Shown here: positions 27,544 through 38,600 of the stretch, one piece after another
How the letters are laid out: every line of letters begins with the position of its first letter
Position numbering within the stretch: position 1 is the stretch's first letter
DNA from: Paraburkholderia haematera
GTDB lineage: Bacteria > Pseudomonadota > Gammaproteobacteria > Burkholderiales > Burkholderiaceae
Reading direction: 5' to 3'
DNA length: 64,000 bases
Assembly (NCBI RefSeq): GCF_905220975.1
Contig: NZ_CAJNBK010000003.1
Coordinates: 1 to 64,000 of the forward strand
Translations under genes and position numbers: made by a program
Notes under the pieces: generated by a model
Told to the model about the DNA's origin: nothing
Database searches by the model: none
Seen by the model: only the letters and a program-made list of their open reading frames with translations

Positions 27544-28693
27544 GCACGCCGCTGACTAGCAGGCTCAAAACACCCCAGATCATCATGCCCAAAGCAAATA
27601 CTTCGAAAATAGATTTGAGACGCTTCGGTTCGATCGCGACGTCTGGCGTATTCGGCTCAACAAGTCTTTCCAAATAGAGCTGTTTGCGCTGAGCCTCCGC
27701 GCGGGCGTTTTCCAATGCAGCCATTGTGGAAGCCAGTTGCTTGTCAGCGAACTGCGAATCGAGTTGCAGTCGGGCATAAGCAACTGCTTTGGCGGACAGG
27801 GAGTTCGAGCTTCCCGTTACACCTCCCGTTGCTTCCTGGACCTGTTTTTCAAGCGAGGCAATACTCGCCTTTAAGACGGGTATCTGAGGATTCTGTGGCG
27901 CAATCGACTGCAATTGGATCAATTGCGTCTGCGCTGCAAACATCTGCGTCTGTAGGGCCGTCACTTGTTGCAATTGCAGCGCCGATTGCTTTTCCGGATC
28001 GAAAACTGTATATGAATTTCGGTACAGCGCTAGCGCCGCCGCAGCATCTTTCGCCTTTGCCGTTGCAGTATCGACTTGTTCCTGAGCGAATCGCACAGTG
28101 TCGGCCGCAGCCCGTTCATTCATTCGGTTGATCAAATGTTCGCTCATTTGCAAAAGCGCCTCGTTGATCTTCTCCGCGTCCTTTGCGGTATAAGCACGAA
28201 TTTGCAAAGTCGTTATGGCCGACGTCGGATCAAGATCCACTGAGACAATGTGTTTGCCGTAATATTTCCACAGCGCCTCGAAGCTGTTGTCGAGGTGTGT
28301 GTGGAAACGGCTGACGAAGTCACCATGATTGCTGTAGGCGTCGGCAATGTAGCTCCCCCGGTTTAACTCCGTGAGGGCGTCCCGTGACTCGATATAGTCG
28401 ATTACAGGGTAGGTGTCGTCTTGCGCTCGCGAAAAGCCAGTTCCTTGAAGCAGCGCGCCTACGACACTAGTCTGGTTTTGCCGTTGTGGGCTACGAACTA
28501 CGAAACGTGACTCCGACACGTACACGTCAGATGCAACCAATCCGAAGTACACAATGGCTACGGCAGTTGGTATAGCCACGGTCAATGTGAAAAGTCGATT
28601 GATCCCCCTGACGCGCTCGACCAGCCCTTTCTTCTTCCCCGGCGGCGGCAGCGCCGCGTTGTTGCTAGATACTGTTTCCAACGTTTTATCCAA
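27527..28693 (-). CDS. kpsE: Capsule export inner-membrane/periplasmic adaptor, KpsE/BexC (PCP-3) family
   Basis: A 388-aa protein with a membrane helix near residues 35-55, the PCP motif YVSESRFVVRSPQRQNQTSVVGALLQG, a long periplasmic coiled coil (about 180-340) and a C-terminal helix (about 365-385) after PKRLKSIFEVF. It links the KpsM/T exporter to the OPX channel. The start must be non-ATG: an in-frame stop lies five codons upstream of a TTG at 28693, and no ATG follows before the conserved region. First gene of the leftward operon; its promoter should lie in 28694-29140. Confidence 0.92.
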   Translation of the reverse strand: MDKTLETVSSNNAALPPPGKKKGLVERVRGINRLFTLTVAIPTAVAIVYFGLVASDVYVSESRFVVRSPQRQNQTSVVGALLQGTGFSRAQDDTYPVIDYIESRDALTELNRGSYIADAYSNHGDFVSRFHTHLDNSFEALWKYYGKHIVSVDLDPTSAITTLQIRAYTAKDAEKINEALLQMSEHLINRMNERAAADTVRFAQEQVDTATAKAKDAAAALALYRNSYTVFDPEKQSALQLQQVTALQTQMFAAQTQLIQLQSIAPQNPQIPVLKASIASLEKQVQEATGGVTGSSNSLSAKAVAYARLQLDSQFADKQLASTMAALENARAEAQRKQLYLERLVEPNTPDVAIEPKRLKSIFEVFALGMMIWGVLSLLVSGVREHHD

Positions 28694-29140
28694 CTTGAAA
28701 TAGTTCTTTCAATTCCCTTGATTCCCGTTCGGCGAATCCAAAGGAAGAGCGGAAGCACCCACAAAAGTGTGCAGCCACGATGGGCGCAAACGTTTTGCGT
28801 GAGCCAATACGAATACTTATGCGACGTTTTACCGGGTTTATGACGTAAGGCTGAGCGTTGCAATCCTTACAAGACTATCGGTGACGCATACCCAGTCAAT
28901 GGTCCAGGGGCGGCCGATTATAGCCACCCGATAATGCAGGCGCCATCCACCTTCGTATCCTTCCAACAAATTTCCTAATTTTTCTTAATGTGTCGTATTT
29001 TTTATCCCGTAATGTTGTATTCTTCGCTCCTTGCTTAAGACCAGCAGCAACTATTCAAACGATTCCGAGGTCTCGGGGGGAAGGGCGCATGGGTTCGGCG
29101 TTCTATTGGTCGCGCCCGGGCCGCTTTTCGACGTTCTCAC
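28694..29140. promoter_or_regulatory. Divergent promoter region between kpsE and kpsS
   Basis: 447 nt with no convincing gene. The middle part (about 28960-29040) is AT-rich with several T runs (CTAATTTTTCTTAATG, GTATTTTTTATC), typical of a promoter region serving both divergent capsule operons. I did not find a confident -35/-10 pair or a JUMPstart/ops sequence. Confidence 0.5.
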
Positions 29141-30349
29141 ATGCACCGTTCCTTTCTCGCCCTGCAAGGCACGGCTTCCCCGTTCTTTAGCCGGCTTGCC
29201 ATTACATTGCGCGAGCGTGGCCATGCTGTACGTCGAGTTAATTTCTGCGGTGGCGATCTGGCATACGCCGGAAATGGTGATGCATGGAATTTCCGTGGAC
29301 AGGCAAGCGAATTGACTGATTGGTATGTCAATCGAGTAAAGGCGGGCAGCTTTACCGACATCATAATGTTTGGCGATTGCCGCGAAATTCATCGCCACAT
29401 GCATCCCATTGCGCGAGAAAATGGCTTGCATGTACATGTATTTGAAGAAGGCTACGTCCGCCCGCATTGGCTGACGCTAGAAAATCACGGTGTGAATGGT
29501 CGCTCTAAACTGCCGCGTGACCCCGCCTGGTATCTGGATCACCGTCGCTTTACCCCGCCAAGTCCAATGGGTCAGCCCACCGGCTATAACCTCTACGAAC
29601 GCGCATTCCACGACATCCGTTATCGCAGCGCGAATACGCTTTTCGCCACCCGTTTCCCGCATTACCGCAGCCATCGTCCGAGAAACGGCTTTTTCGAGTA
29701 CTCAGGACTTGCGGCTCGCGCATTGCGTCAACGTCAGCACCATCGCGACTCCGATCAAGTCACTCGTGATCTGCTGGAAGCAGGCCATGCGTATTACATA
29801 TTCCCGCTGCAGTTGAACTCGGACGCGCAGATCGTCGTCCATTCACCGTTCGACGGCGTGCGTGAAGCCATAACAAAAGTACTCAGGTCATTCGCGCAGC
29901 ATGCCCCGGCCGAAAGCTGGCTCGTCATCAAGAACCACCCCCTTGATACCGGCCTGATCGACTACCGCCGTCATTCCGAACAACTCGCGCGCGAACTCGG
30001 CATCGCCGATCGCCTGCGTTTCATCGACGCCGGCCATCTGCCGACGCTTCTCGACCACGCGCGCGGTGCCGTGGTGGTGAATAGCACGGTCGGTTTGTCG
30101 GCACTGCATCACCGCCGTCCGCTAATCGCGCTCGGCACGGCGATCTACAGCATGCCGGGTCTGACCTGGCAGGGCTCGCTGGACGATTTCTGGCAGCACG
30201 GTGAGCAGCCGGACATGCATCTGTATCAAGCCTTTCTGGACTACGTCGTCCACCACACGCAGATCAACGGCGACTTCTACACCCGCACCGGCATTGCCAT
30301 GGCAACCGCCGGCGCAGTGCAGCGTCTCGAGGCGGTAGCACATGCATAA
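29141..30349 (+). CDS. kpsS: Capsule polysaccharide Kdo-transferase, KpsS/WcbO-like
   Basis: A 402-aa protein of the KpsS/LipB family, the enzyme that adds the first beta-Kdo to the lipid acceptor. Visible motifs: MFGDCREIHRHMHPIA, HVFEEGYVRPHWLTLE (the E-E-GYxRP signature), AYYIFPLQLNSDAQI, LVIKNHPLDTG and VVVNSTVGLSALHH. Its length is normal for KpsS (about 390 aa). In rhizobia the homologue is RkpJ. It opens the rightward operon 29141-43314 and overlaps the next gene by 8 nt. Confidence 0.92.
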   Translation: MHRSFLALQGTASPFFSRLAITLRERGHAVRRVNFCGGDLAYAGNGDAWNFRGQASELTDWYVNRVKAGSFTDIIMFGDCREIHRHMHPIARENGLHVHVFEEGYVRPHWLTLENHGVNGRSKLPRDPAWYLDHRRFTPPSPMGQPTGYNLYERAFHDIRYRSANTLFATRFPHYRSHRPRNGFFEYSGLAARALRQRQHHRDSDQVTRDLLEAGHAYYIFPLQLNSDAQIVVHSPFDGVREAITKVLRSFAQHAPAESWLVIKNHPLDTGLIDYRRHSEQLARELGIADRLRFIDAGHLPTLLDHARGAVVVNSTVGLSALHHRRPLIALGTAIYSMPGLTWQGSLDDFWQHGEQPDMHLYQAFLDYVVHHTQINGDFYTRTGIAMATAGAVQRLEAVAHA

Positions 30350-31127
30350 AGCCGCCTTGCGCCACATCGTGATCACCGGCGCGAGCGCGGGGCTCGGCCG
30401 CGCGCTCGCGCAGGCGTATGCGGCGCCGGGCGTCGTCCTCGGTCTTATCGGCCGCGACGGGAAAAGGCTCGAAGAATCGGCCAGCGCCTGCCGCGCAAAA
30501 GGCGCAAAGGTAGAAGCCGCCCAGATCGACGTCCGCGACGACGCCGCCATGCAAGCCTGGCTGCACCAATTCGACGACGCTCACCCCATCGACCTATTGA
30601 TCGCCAACGCCGGCGCGGCCAGCACGCTCGCGTCCGCACAGGACTGGGAAGAACTCGAACGCACGGCCGCCATCGTCGACACAAACTTCTACGGCGCAAT
30701 GCACGCGGCCCTTCCGGTCATCGCCCGCATGCGCCCGCGTCGCTGCGGTCAGATCGCGCTGATCAGCTCGCTTGCCGCATTGCGCGGCATGGCGATCTCA
30801 CCGGCCTACTGCGCCAGCAAGGCAGCGATCCAGGCCTACGGCGATTCAGTCCGCCCGATCCTGTCGCGCGACGGTATCCGCATGTCGGTCGTCTTGCCGG
30901 GCTTCGTCAAGACGGCAATGAGCGACGTCTTCCCTGGCGACAAACCATTCCTCTGGTCCGCCGACAAAGCCGCCCAGCATATCCAGCGCAAACTGAAAGC
31001 AGGGCGCGCAGAAATCGCTTTCCCCGGTCTGCTCGCTTTCGGCATGCGCCTCCTGCCGTTGCTGCCCGCGGTCATGGCTGATGCGATTCTGGGCGGGCTG
31101 TCTTATTTGCCACGCGAGGAGCGCTGA
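30342..31127 (+). CDS. Short-chain dehydrogenase/reductase, WcbP/RkpH-like
   Basis: A 261-aa classical SDR. Cofactor loop GASAGLGRAL near residues 13-22, LIANAGAAST (NAG motif), the catalytic Ser in ISSLAALRG and SPAYCASKAAI with the Tyr-x3-Lys pair. A C-terminal hydrophobic segment (FGMRLLPLLPAVMADAIL) suggests membrane association, as in 3-ketosphinganine- and acyl-chain-reducing SDRs. Placed between kpsS and the PKS operon genes, it most likely reduces the 3-keto group produced by the PLP enzyme at 41266 or a related lipid intermediate; this is inference from context. The next gene starts directly after its stop. Confidence 0.85.
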   Translation: MHKAALRHIVITGASAGLGRALAQAYAAPGVVLGLIGRDGKRLEESASACRAKGAKVEAAQIDVRDDAAMQAWLHQFDDAHPIDLLIANAGAASTLASAQDWEELERTAAIVDTNFYGAMHAALPVIARMRPRRCGQIALISSLAALRGMAISPAYCASKAAIQAYGDSVRPILSRDGIRMSVVLPGFVKTAMSDVFPGDKPFLWSADKAAQHIQRKLKAGRAEIAFPGLLAFGMRLLPLLPAVMADAILGGLSYLPREER

Positions 31128-32663
31128 GTGGAAACGACGCTCGCGCTCAGTTTCGCGGCCGCCGCCGGTCTCGCGCTTCTGCCTGAAGCGATCGCAGTGC
31201 CGCGCGCGTCGTTGCGCCGCTCGCCGATCGCCTTGGCTCTGCATGCCGCCTCAATCGTTTTCATCTGCCTGTGCCTGTTGCTGGTCACGGGGCGCGTCAA
31301 GTTTTCCGCATTTGTCGCGATCGCGCTGGTCGCCTTGCTTGCCGGTGTGAGCAACGCAAAATATGCATCCCTGCGCGAGCCGTTTGTCTTCACCGATCTC
31401 AGCCTTTTCAGTCAACTGTTCGCGCATCCGCGTTTGTACTTGCCGTTTCTCAGCGCAGGGACGGTGACGGCGATCGTCGTTGGCATCGCAGTCGTGATCG
31501 GCGGTTTCGTCGTGGACACGCCAATGGCCGGCAGGCCGGTCGGCGCTATCGCCTTCGCTGCCGCGGCCTGCCTCGCCACTGCCTATCTGCTGGCCGCACG
31601 CTTACCCCTCACGCTGAATCCGTCCGACGACCAAAAGCGTCACGGTTTCGTCGCGGTCTTCATCGCCTATCTGCTAAACGGCATGAAACCGGCTACGCCG
31701 CGCCAGTTGCGCGACGCGCTGGCCACAGGTCCATTCGCCAAAGGCGCGCCGCAATCCACACCCGACGTGATCCTGATCCAAAGCGAATCGTTCTTCGACG
31801 CGCGTCGCCTGACCGAATCGATCGCCCCAGGCATCCTGCATCACTTCGACGCGGCACGCCGCGAGTCCGTCCAGCACGGCGAACTGACGGTGCCTGCATG
31901 GGGCGCCAATACCATGCGCACGGAGTTCGCGGTCTTGACCGGTATCGGAGGCGGGCAACTCGGCTATGCACGTTTCTATCCCTATGCATTCGTGCGCCGC
32001 GCCTGCGAATCGTTGGCGTCCTGGTTCAAACGTGGCGGCTATCAGACTCAGGCAATCCACCCGTACTACGCGGATTTCTTCGGCCGCGAACGCGCCTTCA
32101 AGCATCTTCAGATCGATCGGTTCCTCGATATCGCCTCGTTCGCCGATGCTCAGCGCGCCGGCCCATACGTCGGCGATATGGCGGTAGCCGAGTCGATCCT
32201 CAGCGCGCTGGACGAACCGCGCGACAAGCCCGCCTTCCTCTTCGCGATGACGATGGAAAACCACGGGCCGCTGCATCTCGAACCGGTACAGGCAGGCGAG
32301 GGCGCAGCCTTCCACACGCTCGGCGACGATGCGCGCTGGCGCGATCTGACCGCCTATTTGCGCCACCTCGCCAACGCCGATGCCATGCTCGGCCGCCTGC
32401 TTTCAGCGCTGCGCGCACGGCGCCGCGACACGGTGCTGTGCTTCTACGGCGATCACGTGCCGGCGCTTGCGCACGTGTTCAGCGAACTGGGCTGTGAACC
32501 GGTTCGCAGCGACTACTTTATCTGGCGCAATTACGGCGAAGCGCCCGCCACGAACGAAGATCTGCGCGCCGAAGCACTCGGCCCCGCCCTGATTCGAGCA
32601 CTCGAACCAGGCCTGCCGGGCGGAGTGCCGGCGCGCACGTTGCACCCAACGATAGAACGATGA
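31128..32663 (+). CDS. Membrane LTA-synthase/sulfatase-fold protein, WcbQ/RkpI-like
   Basis: A 511-aa protein. About five N-terminal helices (residues 1-160) are followed by an extracytoplasmic alkaline-phosphatase-superfamily domain: ILIQSESFFDAR (metal-ligand Glu220), GANTMRTEFAVLTG with the presumed nucleophile Thr262, MTMENHGPLH and FYGDHVP (metal ligands). These correspond to LtaS/phosphoethanolamine transferase motifs. It may transfer a phospho-group from a phospholipid to the capsule or its anchor, though a sulfatase-like activity cannot be excluded. It starts with GTG immediately after the SDR stop, with AGGAG upstream, and overlaps the PKS gene by 4 nt (ATGA). Confidence 0.82.
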   Translation: METTLALSFAAAAGLALLPEAIAVPRASLRRSPIALALHAASIVFICLCLLLVTGRVKFSAFVAIALVALLAGVSNAKYASLREPFVFTDLSLFSQLFAHPRLYLPFLSAGTVTAIVVGIAVVIGGFVVDTPMAGRPVGAIAFAAAACLATAYLLAARLPLTLNPSDDQKRHGFVAVFIAYLLNGMKPATPRQLRDALATGPFAKGAPQSTPDVILIQSESFFDARRLTESIAPGILHHFDAARRESVQHGELTVPAWGANTMRTEFAVLTGIGGGQLGYARFYPYAFVRRACESLASWFKRGGYQTQAIHPYYADFFGRERAFKHLQIDRFLDIASFADAQRAGPYVGDMAVAESILSALDEPRDKPAFLFAMTMENHGPLHLEPVQAGEGAAFHTLGDDARWRDLTAYLRHLANADAMLGRLLSALRARRRDTVLCFYGDHVPALAHVFSELGCEPVRSDYFIWRNYGEAPATNEDLRAEALGPALIRALEPGLPGGVPARTLHPTIER

Positions 32664-35600
32664 CGAAACCGATTGCAATTGTGGGGATGGCCTGCCGCTT
32701 CCCCGGCCATGTTGAGAGCCCTGACGATTTCTGGGCGCTGCTGCGCGACGAAAAAGACGCGGTCACACAAGTGCCCGCGGACCGTTTCGGCACGGAGTTC
32801 TATCAGCATCCGTCCAAACGGGAAGCCGGCAAGAGCTACACGTTCTCGGCCGGCGTGCTGGACGACGTCGCCGGTTTCGACGCGGCCTTTTTCGGCATCT
32901 CGCCGCGCGAAGCGCAGCAGATGGATCCGCAGCAGCGTCTGCTGCTCGAACTCGCGTGGGAAACCTTCGAGGACGCGGGTGTGCGTCCGCGCGACATGGA
33001 AGGCAGTAATTGCGCGGTCTATATCGGCGTGGCGAGCCCGGACTACGGCAATCGTTTCGTCGACGACCTCAACGCGGTGGATCCGTATTCGGCTACCGGC
33101 AACACGCTCAGCATCGCATCCAATCGCCTGTCCTATCTGTTCGATCTGCGCGGACCGAGCGTGTCGGTCGATACGGCGTGTTCGTCGTCACTGGTCGCCT
33201 TGCATCAGGCGTGTCAGGCGCTGCAATCGGGCGACGCCGAGATGGCGCTCGCGGGCGGCGTCAATCTGCTGCTGCATCCGTTCGGCTTCGTGACATTCTC
33301 GAAAGCGTCGATGTTGTCGCCCCGCGGACGCTGCCGCGCGTTCGACGCAACCGGCGACGGTTACGTCCGCTCGGAAGGCGGCGCACTGGTCATGCTTAAG
33401 ACGCTCGACCGTGCGCTGGCTGACGGCGACACAATTCACGCAGTCATCGCAGGTTCCGGCGTCAACTCGGACGGTTACTCGCAAGGCGGTATCAGCGTGC
33501 CGGGCGCGGCCACGCAAGCGGCATTGCTGCGCACGGTCTATGAACGCGCAGGCGTTGACCCGCGCTCGCTCGCCTATGTCGAGGCGCACGGCACAGGCAC
33601 GGCGGTCGGCGATCCGATCGAAGCGCGTGCCTTGATGGAAGTCGCGTCGGCGGGGCGGCCGGTCGATCAACCGTTGTTGATCGGCTCGGTGAAGACTAAC
33701 GTCGGCCACCTCGAAACGGCCTCGGGTATGGCCGGTTTGATGAAGGCGATTCTGTGCCTGAAGCACCGCGCGGTGCCGAAGACGCTGCATTTCGAAACGC
33801 CGAATCCGGCGATCGATTTCGTCGGCGGCCGGCTGCGTGTCGTGGATCGTCTGACGCCGCTCGATGGGGGGGCGGAACCGTTGGTGATCGGCGTCAATTC
33901 GTTCGGGTTCGGCGGCACGAATGCACACATCGTCTTGCGGGAAGCACCGGTAGCCGATGCCACCGCACGCGCCGGAAACGACGCAACGGCACTGTCGCCG
34001 CTGATCCTCTCGACCCGTACCGCAGCCGCTTTGCCCGCACTGGCCGCACGCTATCTGTCGAGGCTCGAGAGCGGCACGCCGTGGAGCACGCTGGCATCGA
34101 ACGCGGCGCATCGCCGCGAGTGGCTCAAGCATCGCGCAATCGTCGCACCGTCAACCCCAGCCGAAGCACGGGCGGCGCTCGCCGCGCTCGCCATGCCGAC
34201 GCAGGATCAGACGAAACCGTCGCTCGTGCACGGCGAAACGCCGGGTGACGATACACGTCTCGCGCTGGTGTTCTCGGGCAACGGCTCTCAGTGGGCCGGC
34301 ATGGGTAAGCAATTGCTCGAACAGGAGCCGGTGTTCCGTGCGGCGCTCGACGAACTCGACGCGCTCTGGCGCGCCGACGGCAGCGCTTCGCTGGTCGAGG
34401 TGCTGCGCGAAGGCGTCACCGCCACCACGCTGGAGGCCACCGAGCACGCACAACCGCTGCTGTTCGCGATTCAGGTGGGCGTGGTGCGAGTCATCGAAGC
34501 GCGTGGCGTCTGCTATGACGTGTGCCTCGGCCACAGCGTCGGCGAAGTTGCCGCAGCGTGGGCGGCGGGTGCCTTGACACTCCAGCAGGCCGTCCATGTG
34601 ATCAAGATTCGCAGCCGCGCTCAGGCAAGCACGCGCGGCACGGGGCGAATGGCCGCCGCCGGGCTCGGCGAAGCCGCCATGCGTGCGCTGATGGCGCAAC
34701 TCGGCGTGGACACCGCGGTGGAAGTCGCGGGTGTGAACAGTCCGCAAGCTGTCACGCTGGCCGGTCCGCTTGGCGCATTGCAGGTGCTTGAAGCCGCGGT
34801 GAAGGATAGCGGCCGCTTCTTCCAGATGCTGGAACTGGACTACGCGTTCCACAGCCGTCAGATGGACCCGATTGAGCCGGCCGTGTTGCAGGGCCTCGCG
34901 GCGCTCGCACCGAACGCCACGACGCGTAGCTTCGTTTCGACGGTGACGGGCGCCGAACTCGCAGGCACCGAACTCGACGCGCAGTACTGGTGGCGCAACA
35001 TCCGCGAACCGGTGCGTTTCGGCGATGCCGTGGCTCAGGTTGCCCAAACGGGCGTGCGCCTGTTCCTTGAAATCGGCCCGCATTCGATTTTGCGCACCTA
35101 TGTGACGCAGACACTCGACGACGCCCGCATCCCGGGCCGCTCGCTGCCAACGCTCAAGCGCAATCACGACAGCGCGCAGATGCTGCACCACGCGATCTAC
35201 GCGATGCTCGCGAACGGCGCGCGCGTCGACGTCGAACGCTTCGCGCCGAAGAGCGCACGCGTGGCGCTGCCGTCCTACCCGTGGCAGCACGAACGCTATT
35301 GGCTCGGCCCAACTGCGGAAGCGTACAACCTGGTCAATCGCCGTCGCGAACATCCACTGCTCGGCTACCGTCTGCGCGAACACGCGCTCGCCTGGGAAAA
35401 TCAGCTCGATCCGGCCGGTCTGCCGATGCTGGCCGATCACGTGGTCGACGGCGGGGTGGCGTTCCCTGGGGCGGGTTACGTCGAAATGGCGCTCGCCGCC
35501 GCGCGCGTGCATTTCGGCACGCAAAGCTGCGCCGTCGAGAACCTCGAAATCCGTCTGCCGGTTGTATTCCAGCCGCAGCATTCGAAGCTGTTCCGCTTCA

Positions 35601-38600
35601 CGGTCGACGTGCGCACCGCGAGTTTCACGATCGAAACACGCGAGCGCATGTCCGACGAAGCGTGGTCGCTCAACGTGACCGGCCGATTGCTGGCGAGCGG
35701 CTGCGCGCTGAGTGAGGAAGGCGATGCGAGCGCACTGCCGGCCACCACGCTTACCGATCTTTTCGCGCAACCGGCCATGTCCGGCTCAACGCTGTATGCG
35801 AACACCGCGGCGATCGGCTTGAGCTACGGCCCGGCATTCCAGTGGGTGCGCGCGGTGCACGTCGACGTGAAAGCCGACATGGCGCTGGCGGAAGTGGACG
35901 TCCCCGCCGTACTCGCGCAAACCGAAGCCGAACTGGGCGCCTATGCGCTTCATCCGGCCTTGATGGACAGCGGTTTTCATCCGCTGTTCGCCTTGCTCGC
36001 CTCGGCGGATCAGGCTGAGATCGAACACGCCGCCTATGTGCCGGTGCAAATCGGACGCATCGACTATCTGCGCGGCGACGCGATCCGCTACGTGGTCGCA
36101 AGGATCGAACGGCGCAGCCCGCATTCGGTGGTGGCATCGTTCGAATTCGCCGATGAGCACGGTGCAATCGTTGCGCGGCTCGGCGCGTGCTGCTTCCGCC
36201 GCGTCGATCTGATGGGACGCCGTCAGCATCCGCCAGCGCGTTACGCCTATATCGCCGAGGCCAGGCCGCTTGTCGCCGACCTCGACGCACGCATGTTGCC
36301 CGAGCCGGCTACACTGCTGGAAGATGCCGCCGCGGCATTGTCTGCGCAAGAAGATCAACCGCGCAGACAAACGCATCTGACTGAAATGCTGCCGCTGCTC
36401 GACGTGCTCGCTAGCGCCTACGCACTGAACGCGCTCGATGCGATGAACGTTTTTGCGCAACCGTCGCTGCCGGACTGCGCGCATCCGGCACTGCTGGCGC
36501 GTCTCGTGCAGATTGCCGTTGAAGACGGTCTGGCGCGGCGCGATGGAACGCATCTGGTGCGCGACGCAGCGGCTTGCGCGAATCTGCCGGGAATCGACGA
36601 ACTGTGGCGCGACCTGCTTGCCCAGTCTCCCGCGCACGTGGCCGAACTGACCTTGCTCGCGCATTGCGGCGCGGCGCTGCCAGCCGTGTTGCGTGGCGAA
36701 GTGAGCGGCGCGCAGATTCTGCCGCCGTCGCGCAGCAGTCTGGTCGAGCACTTCTTTGAAGCTTCGCCGACGTGGGCGCATGTCAACGCGTTGACCGGCG
36801 CCTGCCTGCATCGCGCGATCGAAGCGTGGAGCGAACCGCGCCGGTTGCGCGTGCTCGAACTGGATTCGCCGTCGAGTGATGTGCTGCAGCCGCTTGCGAT
36901 TCACATGCCGGTGTCGCGCTGCGACTACACGATTGCGGGCACCCATGAGCAGTTGAGCGGCTTCGACGCGAGCGAGCATCCGTCCATCCGGATCGCGAAC
37001 GTCGAGTTCGGTGATGCACCGCGCCTGTCCGGCATTGAAGCCGGCGAGCGTTACGACATCGTCGTGGCGAGCCACGTGCTGGCCGCACAGACCGAACCCC
37101 GTGCGCTGCTCGCCGCGCTGCGCGGCTGGCTCGCGCCGGGCGCGCTGGTCGTGATCGCAGAGCCGCGCAATAGCCGCTTCGCCGATATCGTGTTCGATCT
37201 CGACACGGATGCCGCGCACGCCAACGCACGCCGCGCGGCATGGCTATCGCCAGTATCTTTGACGAAACACCTTGAAGAAGCAGGCTTCGAACAGGTCACG
37301 CGGCATACCGAACAGGGCCTGGATCTTGAAGGCGCACCGACGCTGATCGTTGCACGCGAGCCGTCCGCGCTCGCTTCTGCTGGCAAGGACGGTGAAGCGC
37401 AGACGCCGTCCGCGCATTGGTCCTTGTTGTACGCAGCGCAAGCCGAGATCGACGAGACCCTGGCTGCTGCCTTGCAGGCTGCCGGCCACACGGCGTCGAG
37501 CAGCACGCTCACGGCGTTGCGTCACGACATGAGCAAGCTGGCCGCGCCGGCAGGGTGTCCGCATCACGTCGTATTCATCGCGCCGGATCACGTCATGTCC
37601 GCCGATGCGGATGGAACTGAGGTGATGCAGGTCCAGCAGCAGACCACGCTCGCGTTGGCGCAACTCGTTCGTGATCTCACCTCGGTTGCCGGGCTGATGC
37701 AGCCGCACTTGTGGATCGTGACGCGCGGCGGCGCGCCGGTCGCCACACCGTTTGCCGATGCCGCGACGCTGCGTCCCGAGCAAGCGGCGATGTGGGGTCT
37801 CGGCCGTGTCCTGGCCAACGAGCATCCGGAACTGTCGTGCCGGTTGATCGACGTATCGCCGGCGTGCCGCGATGCAGGCGCCGAGTTGGCGCGCGAGCTG
37901 CTCGCATCCGACGGCGAGGAAGAAGTACTGCTCACTTCACAGGGCCGCTACGTGCCGCGCATGCTGTCTGCGGCAAGCGCCGCACTGCGCCGCGAATCCG
38001 CTGCTGCGGGTCGTCCGCAGAACGAAGCGGCGGTGCTCGGTTTTGCTTCGCCCGGTTCGTTGCGCAACCTTGAATGGTTCGCGCTGCCGCAACGCGAACT
38101 CGCGGTGGATGAAGTCGAAATCGAACCGGTTGCAACCGGTCTGAATTTCCGCGACGTGATGTACGCAATGGGCCTGCTGTCCGACGAGGCCGTCGAAAAC
38201 GGCTTTGCGGGCGCAACGATCGGCATGGAGCTGTCGGGGCGCGTCGCGCGCGTCGGCCGGGACGTGCGGCGTTTCGCACCGGGCGATGCGGTACTCGGTT
38301 TCGCACCGGCTTCGTTCGCGAGCCACGTGCGCACAAAGGCCGAGGCCATCGCCCATAAGCCCGAACGTCTCACCTTCGAAGAGGCGGCCACGGTGCCGAC
38401 CACCTTCTTCACGGCGTACTACGCGCTGTGCGAGTTGGCGCGGCTGCGCCGCGGCGAGCGCGTGCTGGTGCATGGTGCGGCCGGCGGGGTCGGGATCGCG
38501 GCGATCCAGCTCGCGCGCCACCTGGGTGCGGAGGTATTTGCAACGGCGGGCAGCCGTGAGAAGCGCGAATTCGTGCGTCTGCTCGGCGCGGATCACGTAT

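Noticed and set aside
28990..29315. Small rightward frames just before kpsS
   Set aside because: They lie in the AT-rich divergent promoter region, overlap kpsS in other frames and lack ribosome sites or recognisable sequence.
34151..35770. Very long antisense open frame across the PKS gene
   Set aside because: It is Arg/His/Gln-rich with no recognisable domain and mirrors GC-rich third-position codon use of the PKS on the other strand. Similar frames oppose cyoB, nuoM and kpsC.
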